From assembly GCA_964616135.1 (NCBI GenBank), contig CAZTTQ010000015.1, positions 1-23,830 on the forward strand: 23,830 nucleotides of DNA, given 5' to 3'. This DNA is from JAJYIV01 sp964616135 (GTDB lineage Bacteria > Patescibacteriota > Patescibacteriia > UBA9934 > GWF2-40-263). The notes below the pieces were generated by a model, which was not told the DNA's origin, searched no databases, and saw only the letters and a program-made list of their open reading frames with translations. How positions within the stretch are numbered: position 1 is the stretch's first letter; the number at the start of each line of letters is the position of its first letter. Position numbers and translations under genes: made by a program. Below, piece by piece: positions 6,666 through 13,379 of the stretch.

Positions 6666-7133
6666 CTAGACGCCTTCCCCGAAGTGGAAGAGGTCGGTCA
6701 ATTTGGTGTACTGGAACAGTTCCTCCGCCTTGAAGAAGCGCTTGATTTCCGCTTCCGCCGCCTCGGCCGAGTCCGACGCGTGGACCAGGTTGGACGGGAC
6801 GTTCATGGAGAAATCGGCGCGGATGCTGCCGGCCTCCGCCTCGCGCGGATTGGTGGACCCGACGACCTTGCGGACGCCGTCGATGACGTCCAGGCCTTCC
6901 AAGACCATGGCGACCACCGGGGTCTGCATCATGAACTTCTTCAGGTTGCCGAAGAAGGACTTGGCCTTGAGGTGGGCGTAGTGTTCGTCCAACAACGCGT
7001 CGTTCAGGTGGATGAACTTGAGACCGATCGTCTTCATCCCCTTGCGTTCAAAGCGAGACAACAGCTGTCCGAGCAATTCACGCTGGACGGCGTCGGGCTT
7101 CAGCAAAACGAGGGTGCGTTGGACGGTGGCCAT
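6666..7133 (-). CDS. ndk: Nucleoside diphosphate kinase
   Basis: Transfers the gamma-phosphate between nucleoside triphosphates and diphosphates through a phosphohistidine, balancing NTP and dNTP pools in the cytoplasm. The 155-residue product begins MATVQRTLVLLKPDAV, with the conserved Lys in LLKPD (Lys12). It contains the catalytic histidine (His118) in NLVHASDS and GSTNPREAEAGSIRADF (92-108). The length is normal. The start at 7133 matches the family; 13 further residues upstream in frame are not supported. It follows the comEC beta-lactamase half by 46 bp with no terminator between, so it may be the last gene of the ugd-comEC operon. A hairpin terminator follows. Confidence 0.97.
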   Translation of the reverse strand: MATVQRTLVLLKPDAVQRELLGQLLSRFERKGMKTIGLKFIHLNDALLDEHYAHLKAKSFFGNLKKFMMQTPVVAMVLEGLDVIDGVRKVVGSTNPREAEAGSIRADFSMNVPSNLVHASDSAEAAEAEIKRFFKAEELFQYTKLTDLFHFGEGV

Positions 7134-7179
7134 AACGAGGATTGGGTAAAATTTCTGCCACGAACCTATCACGCGCGGA

Positions 7180-8028
7180 TCAAAACGGCAAGGGATGCGG
7201 AACGAGCGCGGGCTCCCCGCCGTCGGAGGTCAGGAGGCCGTCGCCGTTTTGGTCCGTCCGCAGGACGGAAATGCCCCGTTCCGCCAGGCGGGCCAGGATC
7301 AAGTCCGTCGGATGGCCGTACTCGTTCCCCTCCCCGACCTCAATGACGGCCTGCCGCGGACGGACCGCGGACAGCAACTCCGGCGTCGTGGACGTGCGGC
7401 TGCCGTGGTGGCCCAGTTTCAGAACGTCCGCCGGCCCGACGGTTTCGGCGACCACCCGTTCCCCCGCCGCTTCCAGGTCGCCGGTCAGCAAAACCGACGT
7501 TTCCCCGTACGTCAGGCGCAAGACGACGGACGCGTCGTTGTTGGATTCGTAAGAGGCGGGATCCGCGTTCGGCCACAACACGTCAAAATGCACGCCGCCG
7601 ACGTCGAACGAATCTCCGGCGCGAACCCGCACCTGGCGGTCGACCTCTTCATCCAGCCGCCGGTCCCCGCCCGCGTTGCCGCGCCGACCGCTTTCATACA
7701 GGGTGCCGACCGCGTAGGTTTCCGCAACCGCCGCTAATCCGGTCACGTGGTCCGCGTCCGGATGGGTGAGTACCATCGCCTCGATGGTGCGGTCCCAGGG
7801 CCAAAGAATGCCACCGAGTTTCTGCACGACCTTACGGGACGGTCCGCCGTCGATAAGCACTTGTTCCCCGCCGGGCGTCTCCACCAGGATGGCATCGCCT
7901 TGGCCTACGTCCAAAAACCAGATTTTGAGCGGGGCCGCGGGCCCCAGGCTCAGCCGCTGCAGTCCCAAGCCGATCAGCGCGAAGGCGACGCTGACAAGGA
8001 AGACGCGGAGGCGCGCTTGGTGAGCCAT
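7180..8028 (-). CDS. ComEC C-terminal half: membrane-anchored metallo-beta-lactamase-fold protein
   Basis: A 282-residue protein with one N-terminal membrane segment (about 7-23) followed by a metallo-beta-lactamase domain. LKIWFLDVGQGDAILVETP (34-52) and LIDGG are the classic ComEC entry to this domain. The metal-site motif THPDADHVTG lies at 88-97, and LKLGHHGSRTST and EVGEGNEYGHP occur further on. In competent bacteria this domain of ComEC is placed outside the membrane and is thought to degrade one DNA strand during uptake. Here it is coded separately from the membrane channel half, whose frame overlaps its first 55 bases. The chosen ATG has no Shine-Dalgarno. A -1 shift in the overlap would rejoin both halves into a standard ComEC of about 700 residues. 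It lies upstream of ndk. Confidence 0.88.
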   Translation of the reverse strand: MAHQARLRVFLVSVAFALIGLGLQRLSLGPAAPLKIWFLDVGQGDAILVETPGGEQVLIDGGPSRKVVQKLGGILWPWDRTIEAMVLTHPDADHVTGLAAVAETYAVGTLYESGRRGNAGGDRRLDEEVDRQVRVRAGDSFDVGGVHFDVLWPNADPASYESNNDASVVLRLTYGETSVLLTGDLEAAGERVVAETVGPADVLKLGHHGSRTSTTPELLSAVRPRQAVIEVGEGNEYGHPTDLILARLAERGISVLRTDQNGDGLLTSDGGEPALVPHPLPF

Positions 8029-9284
8029 ACGGAGATGACGGGAATAAGAAAGCCGACGCACAGGACGAACGGACGCGGCGGGGACGGCCACGTACCGAGC
8101 CACCCGCCGAAGGCGCCGATGAACCGGAGGAGCGCCGCGGCCAGCCCCCAGGCCGGCAACCCGAGCATGGTACCAAGAAACGGGTGGACGAGGGCGGCGG
8201 CAAGCGTAAGCGCGGCCAGTCCCATGAGCGGCGTCACAAACGGCAGCACGACCAGGTTCGCGAGCGGAGCTGCCACGGACAGTTGGTTGAAATGCCAGGC
8301 AAGCACGGGCGCGGTCAAGACGCAGGCGGCCAACGAAGCGGTAAACGACGCGCGGATCCCAAACGCCTCCGGCAAAAACGGAAACCGGTCTTCCCAATGC
8401 GGCGCCAGCCACACCAACCCGGCAAAGGCTAGGAACGACAATTGGAAGCCTGGGTCATAAGCGAACGCAAGCGGACGCCACGCAGTGAGCGCCGCCGCGG
8501 AAAACGCCACCAAGGCGGCCGGATCCGCGCGACGACGGAGGGCGACGCCGGCCAGGTTCAAGAGCCCCATGAACGCCGCGCGCGCGATGGACGCCCCGCC
8601 GCCGGCCATCACGACGTAGGCCAACAACAGCAGGACGGCGGCGGGCATGCCGCGGCGGCGTCCCCACGTCTCCGCGGCCCAGCCGTAAAACAGGGCCGAG
8701 AACAGGGACACGTTGAAACCGGACGCCGCCAAGATATGCGCCAACCCGGTTTGTGCGAACGCGTCGCGCGTTTCTTCTCCCAGTCCGCTCGACCCACCAA
8801 ACAGGATACCTGCCAAAAACGAAGAAACGGGCGCGGGCACTGCCGATTCCAATCGTCGAACAAGAAATTGTTTCAACGCCAAGACCGAACCAATCAGAGA
8901 AACGTCCGCCCGTTCCGCCAAACGAACCTTGGTCGGCCGCCAACAGACGGCCGCGATGCCCTGGCTTTGCAGATACCGGTCATAACGGAACCCCTCGATG
9001 GGCTCCGGCGCTTGCAGGCGGCAGGAAAACGCCAAGTGATCGCCGTACGCGTACACCGGAAACGCCTGGAAGCGGATTTTTACGCGCGTCCCGTCTTCCA
9101 GACGCACCGTTGCCTTCCATGTGTCCGCGCCGATTTCCGGTTCGCTCGCAATCGTTCCGCGCCACTCCCCCGCCGGCGCAGGCATGGGCAATGGCAGTGA
9201 GAACATCGCGCCGATGCCGACACACAAACAAAAAGCCGCCGACGCCACCGTAAAGCGGCGCGACAGCGGCACGCGGCGGCTCAC
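7974..9284 (-). CDS. comEC: ComEC/Rec2 N-terminal half: DNA-uptake channel membrane protein
   Basis: A 436-residue protein with the ComEC order. Two hydrophobic N-terminal segments lead into a DUF4131-like soluble region (about 35-130; GEWRGTIASEPEIG, FSCRLQAPEP). The Competence domain follows, with many membrane helices and the signature GLAHILAASGFNVSLFSALFYG (near 185-207). ComEC forms the inner-membrane pore for single-stranded DNA during natural transformation. It ends after FLIPVISVWLTKR in a short out-of-family tail, exactly where the separately coded nuclease-like half begins in the -1 frame. The start is GTG, overlapping the ugd stop as GTGA, which argues for translational coupling. 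ComEA and ComFC are not in the window, so competence itself is not shown. Confidence 0.9.
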   Translation of the reverse strand: MSRRVPLSRRFTVASAAFCLCVGIGAMFSLPLPMPAPAGEWRGTIASEPEIGADTWKATVRLEDGTRVKIRFQAFPVYAYGDHLAFSCRLQAPEPIEGFRYDRYLQSQGIAAVCWRPTKVRLAERADVSLIGSVLALKQFLVRRLESAVPAPVSSFLAGILFGGSSGLGEETRDAFAQTGLAHILAASGFNVSLFSALFYGWAAETWGRRRGMPAAVLLLLAYVVMAGGGASIARAAFMGLLNLAGVALRRRADPAALVAFSAAALTAWRPLAFAYDPGFQLSFLAFAGLVWLAPHWEDRFPFLPEAFGIRASFTASLAACVLTAPVLAWHFNQLSVAAPLANLVVLPFVTPLMGLAALTLAAALVHPFLGTMLGLPAWGLAAALLRFIGAFGGWLGTWPSPPRPFVLCVGFLIPVISVWLTKRASASSLSASPSR

Positions 9285-10621
9285 GCCTCATTCCGTGGAT
9301 GGACTGAACGCGGGATGCCGACGCCGTGGTACTGGAACCCGAACCAGGCCAAGTTCAGGTCCGCCAAGAAATTGCGGCCGTCAAAAATACGAGGCTCCAA
9401 CATGGCGCTCTTGAGCGTTTCAAACGACACCTGTCGGAATTCGGGCCAGTCGGCCAACACGAGCAGCGCGTCCGCGCCGGTCGCCGCGTCAATCGGGGTG
9501 GTGGCGTACTGCACGCGGTCGCCCAGGTGCTTTTTGGCCGTCGCCATGGCCTGCGGGTCGTACACCTGCACCTCCGCGCCGCGCGCATACAGGCGCTGGG
9601 CGATGTCGATGGCGGCGCTTTCGCGCACATCGTCCGTGCCGCCCTTGAACGCCAATCCCCAAACGCCGATGAGACGGCCCTGCACGCCGCCGAGTGCGTC
9701 TTCTACCCGCCGCACGAACAGGTCACGCTGACGGTTGTTCACTTCAATCACTGCCGACAGCAATTTGAAATCATAGCCGTTCACGCCGGCCATTTGGTGG
9801 AGCGCCGTGACGTCCTTGGGGAAACAGGAGCCGCCGTAACCGACGCCCGCGTGCAAAAACGCCGGGCCGATGCGCCGGTCCAGGCCGATGGCCCGCGCGA
9901 TCCCCAACACGTCCGCGCCCACGCGGTCCGCCACGTTGGCAATTTCGTTGATGAAGGAAATCTTGGTCGCCAAAAACGCGTTGGCGGCGTACTTGGTGAG
10001 CTCCGCGCTTTCCAAGCTCAAGAACACCCGCGGCGCGGAAATCCCCTCGTGCATCAGGTCCAAGATGGCGCGCGTCGGTTCGTCGTCCGCGCCGATCACC
10101 AGGCGGTCCGGGCCGAAAAAGTCCGTAACCGCGCTTCCCTCCCGTAAAAACTCCGGCACGGACGCGCCTTGCACCAACGTCGCGGCGTCCCCGTGGCCCG
10201 CAGCCTGCATGGCGGCGCGCATGCGCGCTAGCACCTTGCGGTTGGTGCCGACCGGCACCGTGCTTTTCACCACGATGATCGCCTCATGGTTGAGGAGCGC
10301 GCCTACTTGGTCCGCCACACCAAACACGTACGACAAATCCGCCTCCCCTGTGGACGTAGGCGGTGTCCCGACCGCAATCAGCACGATTTCCGCGTCCGCC
10401 ATGACGGAAGACAGCTGGGTCGTGAACATGATCGTGCCGCTCTCTTGCGCTTCTTTGAGCAAATCGGCCAACCCAGGTTCAAAAAACGGCGGCTCGCCCA
10501 TGTCCAAGCGGCCGATTTTGGCGGCGTCCGTATCCACGCAGGCAACGCGGTGCCCGAGCTTGGAAAACCCAAGGCCGGTGACCAGGCCGACGTATCCGGT
10601 TCCAACCACGACGACGTTCAT
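9281..10621 (-). CDS. ugd: UDP-glucose/GDP-mannose 6-dehydrogenase family protein
   Basis: Oxidises a nucleotide sugar, probably UDP-glucose to UDP-glucuronate with two NAD+, to feed polysaccharide synthesis. The 446-residue product has the Rossmann motif VVGTGYVGL (6-13), the central SVPEFLREGSAV (154-165) and the helix AELTKYAANAFLATKISFINE (206-226). The catalytic cysteine is Cys266 in GVGYGGSCFPKD. The C-terminal domain has VWGLAFKGGTDDVRESAA, where the Lys and Arg mark the substrate site. UDP-glucose is the commonest substrate of close relatives, but other nucleotide sugars cannot be excluded. The start at 10621 follows the family; a -10-like TAAGGT lies 8 nt upstream. It overlaps the comEC start by four bases. 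No other sugar genes are nearby. Confidence 0.94.
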   Translation of the reverse strand: MNVVVVGTGYVGLVTGLGFSKLGHRVACVDTDAAKIGRLDMGEPPFFEPGLADLLKEAQESGTIMFTTQLSSVMADAEIVLIAVGTPPTSTGEADLSYVFGVADQVGALLNHEAIIVVKSTVPVGTNRKVLARMRAAMQAAGHGDAATLVQGASVPEFLREGSAVTDFFGPDRLVIGADDEPTRAILDLMHEGISAPRVFLSLESAELTKYAANAFLATKISFINEIANVADRVGADVLGIARAIGLDRRIGPAFLHAGVGYGGSCFPKDVTALHQMAGVNGYDFKLLSAVIEVNNRQRDLFVRRVEDALGGVQGRLIGVWGLAFKGGTDDVRESAAIDIAQRLYARGAEVQVYDPQAMATAKKHLGDRVQYATTPIDAATGADALLVLADWPEFRQVSFETLKSAMLEPRIFDGRNFLADLNLAWFGFQYHGVGIPRSVHPRNEA

Positions 10622-10629
10622 AGGACCGA

Positions 10630-10658
10630 ACCTTAACAAATGAATCAGGAAACGGCCA
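10630..10658 (-). promoter_or_regulatory. Possible ugd promoter
   Basis: Minus-strand -10 TAAGGT (10630-10635), 17-bp spacer, weak -35 TGGCCG (10653-10658). It is spaced 8 nt from the start codon, like other leaderless candidates here. Read-through from the tRNA-like unit is the alternative. Confidence 0.35.
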
Positions 10659-10676
10659 GTCATCCCTATCAACTTA

Positions 10677-10696
10677 TATTCAATCACGGAGCCGTG
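10677..10696. repeat. Inverted repeat arm enclosing the tRNA-like RNA (distal arm)
   Basis: This 20-nt arm is the reverse complement of 10777-10796, with a single difference that becomes a G-U pair in RNA. On the minus strand it forms the 3' side of a long helix closing the tRNA-like module. Confidence 0.9.
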
Positions 10697-10764
10697 GACC
10701 CGATGGGAATCGAACCCATGCAGTCCGGTGTCAAGCCAGACTGCACAGAACCACTGCCGGGCCC
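10695..10764 (-). ncRNA. tRNA-like module (UGA-type anticodon loop), atypical; possible tRNA mimic
   Basis: Read on the minus strand, GGGCCCG pairs with CGGGTCC as a 7-bp acceptor-like stem with a G3-U70 wobble. A D-arm GCAG-TGGTT-CTGT follows, then a 9-bp anticodon-like stem around the loop CTTGACA. A perfect T-arm, ATGGG-TTCGATT-CCCAT, and an A at the discriminator position close it. The oddities are several: only 70 nt, no linker bases 8-9, no variable loop, an anticodon stem of 9 bp instead of 5, a pyrimidine at position 37 and no encoded CCA (ACGG instead). The whole module sits inside a 20-bp helix formed by 10677-10696 and 10777-10796, with 12 unpaired bases on the 5' side only. This geometry, a long end-paired helix capped by a tRNA mimic, resembles bacterial YrlA Y RNAs. 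A degenerate tRNA gene is the other reading. No Ro60/Rsr gene is in the window. Confidence 0.6.
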
Positions 10765-10776
10765 GTCTGCGAATCA

Positions 10777-10796
10777 CACGGCCCCGTGATTGAATA
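10777..10796. repeat. Inverted repeat arm enclosing the tRNA-like RNA (proximal arm)
   Basis: Partner of 10677-10696. In minus-strand RNA this is the 5' side of the closing helix. Confidence 0.9.
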
Positions 10797-10797
10797 C

Positions 10798-10886
10798 AAA
10801 AATCCCCCTGCGAAAATCCAAGGATGGATTTCAGCGAGGGGATATTTGCTGACACCGGACGAATGCACGTCTGTGCAATCTGGCTG
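10798..10886 (-). ncRNA. Predicted small RNA or attenuator upstream of the tRNA-like module
   Basis: A minus-strand promoter (10892-10920) would start RNA near 10885, and a hairpin with a T-run ends it near 10798, giving about 85 nt with no open frame of note. Two segments are complementary to the tRNA-like module. Bases 10886-10871 pair with the D/anticodon strand (16 pairs, one G-U). Bases 10860-10849 pair with the anticodon 3' strand (12 pairs, one G-U). The two segments occur in the same order as their targets, so both cannot pair in one simple duplex. The unit could be a trans-acting partner, an attenuator, or a relic of a rearranged inverted copy. Confidence 0.45.
10802..10845 (-). terminator. 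Hairpin terminator of the predicted small RNA
   Basis: On the minus strand ATCCCC pairs with GGGGAT and, across a partly paired internal loop, AAATCC pairs with GGATTT; TTTTTG follows. The arms and T-run support a terminator, though the internal loop is unusual. Confidence 0.6.
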
Positions 10887-10891
10887 TATCT

Positions 10892-10920
10892 ATCCAACCA
10901 GTTTTTTTCATCCCTGTCAA
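10892..10920 (-). promoter_or_regulatory. Promoter downstream of leuS reading toward the tRNA-like RNA
   Basis: Minus-strand -35 TTGACA (10915-10920), 17-bp spacer containing an A7 run, -10 TTGGAT (10892-10897). It lies just past the leuS stop codon. Confidence 0.6.
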
Positions 10921-10938
10921 TCGTGCAGCTGTGGATAA

Positions 10939-13320
10939 TTAATCCTTCAGCACGAAATTTACTAGACGCTTTTCAATGTAAATGACTTTTAGGAAACGTT
11001 GGCCTTCCAAAAACTTAGCCACGTTCGGTTCAGCCGCAGCAAGCGCCTTGGCCTCCGTCCCTGTAATAGTCGGCGAAACTTCAATCGTGCCACGTAATTT
11101 TCCATTAACCTGCACTGCAAGTTTAACCATATCGTCTTCTGTGAGCTTTGGATCAAAGATAGGCCAACCGGCAGTAAATACACTACCCTGCCCACTAGTC
11201 CGTTCCCATAATTCTTCCCCAAGGTGCGGAGCGAACGGAGCAAGAAGACGAATAAATTGCTGGATCTGCGGGCGAGAAATCCCGTCGTAGCGAGTCCATG
11301 CTCCATTCCTGGGAGCCTCCTCAGTCGGTGGGACTCCATCATCACGCAATACCGTTAACAGTTTCATTAACTTAGAGATCGCAACATTAAACTTTAGCTG
11401 CTCAATATCCTGAGTTACTGCCTTAATTGCTTTGTGAATTTCACGAGCTACTAATTTATTAGCATCAGACCGATCGTAAAAAGCATCTGGACTGACCTCG
11501 TTATCTTTCTCAAAATTTTTCTGCCAACGTTCACAAAGATCAATGGCTTTCTCGAGGAACCGGCGGACGCCGACGATCCCTTTGGTGTCCCACGGTTTCA
11601 TATCCTCCAGCGGACCCATGAACATCTCATACAAACGCAGGCTGTCCGCGCCGTATTCGGCCACCACGTCATCCGGGTTCACCACGTTCCCCTTGGACTT
11701 GGACATCTTCTCCCCGTCCGGTCCCAAGATCATGCCCTGGTTGCGCAACGCGGTGAACGGTTCCTCAAACGGGAGATAACCCGCGTCATGGAGGGCGAAG
11801 GCGAAGAAGCGCACGTACAACAAGTGCAGCACGGCGTGTTCCGCCCCGCCGACGCACAAGTCCACCGGCGCCCAATAATCCAGCTTCTTCTTGTCCGCGA
11901 ACGCGGCGTCATTCGCCGGGTCGCAATAGCGCAGGTAGTACCAGGACGAATCGACGAACGTGTCCATGGTATCCGTCTCAAAGCGCCAGCCCTTGCCGTA
12001 CAGCTTTTCGGCCAATTCCACGTACGACTTGGACGATCCGATGGGCGAAGTACCCTTCGGCAAATAATCCACGTCGGTCGGCAAAATAAGAGGCAGATGT
12101 TCCTCTTTTACCGGGTGGTGGTTCCCTTCTGGGTCATAGACGACCGGAATCGGCGCGCCCCAATAGCGCTGGCGGGACACCAACCAGTCGCGGAGGCGGA
12201 ATTTCGTCACGGTCTTGAACGAAGGCAAGACAACGGACGCATCCACGGGGCGGACTTCCAGCTTGTACTTGGCCGCAAACGCCGCGTCGCGTTCATCCTC
12301 GGCCGGCACGCCCATGACGGCGCCGGTGCCGTAGGTGGTAATCACGTAGTCGCTGACCCACACTTGCACCCGTTCGCCCGTAACCGGATGGACGGCGAAG
12401 GAACCGGTGAACACGCCGGACTTGTCCTTTTCCAACTGGGTGCGTTCCAATTCGGACTTGCCCTTGGCGGCCAGGCGGTACGCGTCCATTTCCTTCTTTT
12501 GGGCGGGCGTCGTCAGGACGTCCACCAACGCGTGTTCCGGCGCCAGCACGACGTACGTCACGCCGGACAACGTATCCGGACGCGTCGTGAACACGGTGAT
12601 CGTTTCTTTTCCGGAGACGAACGAAATTTCCGCGCCTTCAGACTTGCCGATCCAGTTGCGCTGCATGGCCTTAATCTTGTCCGGCCAATCCAGGTGTTCA
12701 AGGCCGTTCAAGAGGCGGTCGGCGAATTTGGTGATGCCGAAAAACCACTGCGACATTTCCTTTTGCACGACGGCCGTACCGCAGCGTTCACACTTCCCGT
12801 TCACCACTTGTTCGTTCGCCAACACGGTCTGGTCCTTTTCGCACCAGTTCACCGCGGCCTTCTTTTTGTAGGCCAAGCCTTTCTTGTAGAGTTCCAAGAA
12901 CAGCCACTGGGTCCAGCGGTAGTACGAAGGCTCGCAGGTGGAAATCTCACGGTCCCAGTCAAAGGAAAGGCCGAGCGCCTGCATCTGGCGGTGGAAGCTC
13001 TTGATGGCGTTGTTGGTGGTTTCCGCGGGGTGGACGCCGGTTTTGACCGCGTAGTTTTCGGCCGGCAGACCGAACGCATCGTAGCCGATCGGGAACAGCA
13101 CGTTCTTGCCGTTCATACGCTGGTAGCGCGTCAAAATGTCCACGGCCGTGAAGGATTCCACGTGGCCGACGTGCAACCCGGCCGCCGACGGGTACGGGAA
13201 CATGACGAGGTTGTACACCGCGTCTTTGGTCCGCTTCGCATCTTCCTTGGCGGAGCCGGACTTGGCCTTTTCCCACACCTCCTGCCATTTCTTTTCCAAT
13301 TGTTGGTGATCGTAGGACAT
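10939..13320 (-). CDS. leuS: Leucyl-tRNA synthetase
   Basis: Charges tRNA-Leu with leucine using ATP. The 793-residue product has the class I signature PYPSAAGLHVGHVES (HVGH at 50-53), a zinc-type GKCERCGT near 193 and the CP1 editing domain (TTRPDTLSGVTYVVLAPEH; GTGAVMGVPAEDERD). WLVSRQRYWGAPIP, KMSKS near 538 and a C-terminal domain with VNGKLRGTIEV are also present. It is shorter than E. coli LeuRS (860). The leucine-specific insert before KMSKS is absent. About 35 residues are also missing between the editing domain and RLRDWLVSRQ, near residue 360. The last ~200 codons (below 11545), covering the anticodon-binding and C-terminal domains, are much more AT-rich than the rest. The start at 13320 follows the family; a promoter lies 17 nt upstream. 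Confidence 0.98.
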   Translation of the reverse strand: MSYDHQQLEKKWQEVWEKAKSGSAKEDAKRTKDAVYNLVMFPYPSAAGLHVGHVESFTAVDILTRYQRMNGKNVLFPIGYDAFGLPAENYAVKTGVHPAETTNNAIKSFHRQMQALGLSFDWDREISTCEPSYYRWTQWLFLELYKKGLAYKKKAAVNWCEKDQTVLANEQVVNGKCERCGTAVVQKEMSQWFFGITKFADRLLNGLEHLDWPDKIKAMQRNWIGKSEGAEISFVSGKETITVFTTRPDTLSGVTYVVLAPEHALVDVLTTPAQKKEMDAYRLAAKGKSELERTQLEKDKSGVFTGSFAVHPVTGERVQVWVSDYVITTYGTGAVMGVPAEDERDAAFAAKYKLEVRPVDASVVLPSFKTVTKFRLRDWLVSRQRYWGAPIPVVYDPEGNHHPVKEEHLPLILPTDVDYLPKGTSPIGSSKSYVELAEKLYGKGWRFETDTMDTFVDSSWYYLRYCDPANDAAFADKKKLDYWAPVDLCVGGAEHAVLHLLYVRFFAFALHDAGYLPFEEPFTALRNQGMILGPDGEKMSKSKGNVVNPDDVVAEYGADSLRLYEMFMGPLEDMKPWDTKGIVGVRRFLEKAIDLCERWQKNFEKDNEVSPDAFYDRSDANKLVAREIHKAIKAVTQDIEQLKFNVAISKLMKLLTVLRDDGVPPTEEAPRNGAWTRYDGISRPQIQQFIRLLAPFAPHLGEELWERTSGQGSVFTAGWPIFDPKLTEDDMVKLAVQVNGKLRGTIEVSPTITGTEAKALAAAEPNVAKFLEGQRFLKVIYIEKRLVNFVLKD

Positions 13321-13337
13321 ACGGGACGTTGGCACGA

Positions 13338-13366
13338 ATCCTAACAGGCATGGCGGGAGACCGCAA
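13338..13366 (-). promoter_or_regulatory. Promoter of leuS
   Basis: Minus-strand -35 TTGCGG (13361-13366), 17-bp spacer, -10 TAGGAT (13338-13343), in the gap after the dehydrogenase gene. Confidence 0.65.
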
Positions 13367-13379
13367 TGCGCGCACTGCC

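Noticed and set aside
10688..10785. tRNA-Sec or tmRNA reading of the tRNA-like region, using GGGGCCG/CGGCTCC as acceptor
   Set aside because: The loop shows TGA rather than TCA and there is no long variable arm, so it is not selC. At about 98 nt there is no room for a tmRNA tag frame, and no A-CCA end follows.
10880..10910. Plus-strand terminator ending in a T7 run
   Set aside because: The stem is short (CTGG-TG with CA-CCAG and a mismatch). The T7 run is explained as the spacer of the minus-strand promoter, and no plus-strand gene precedes it.
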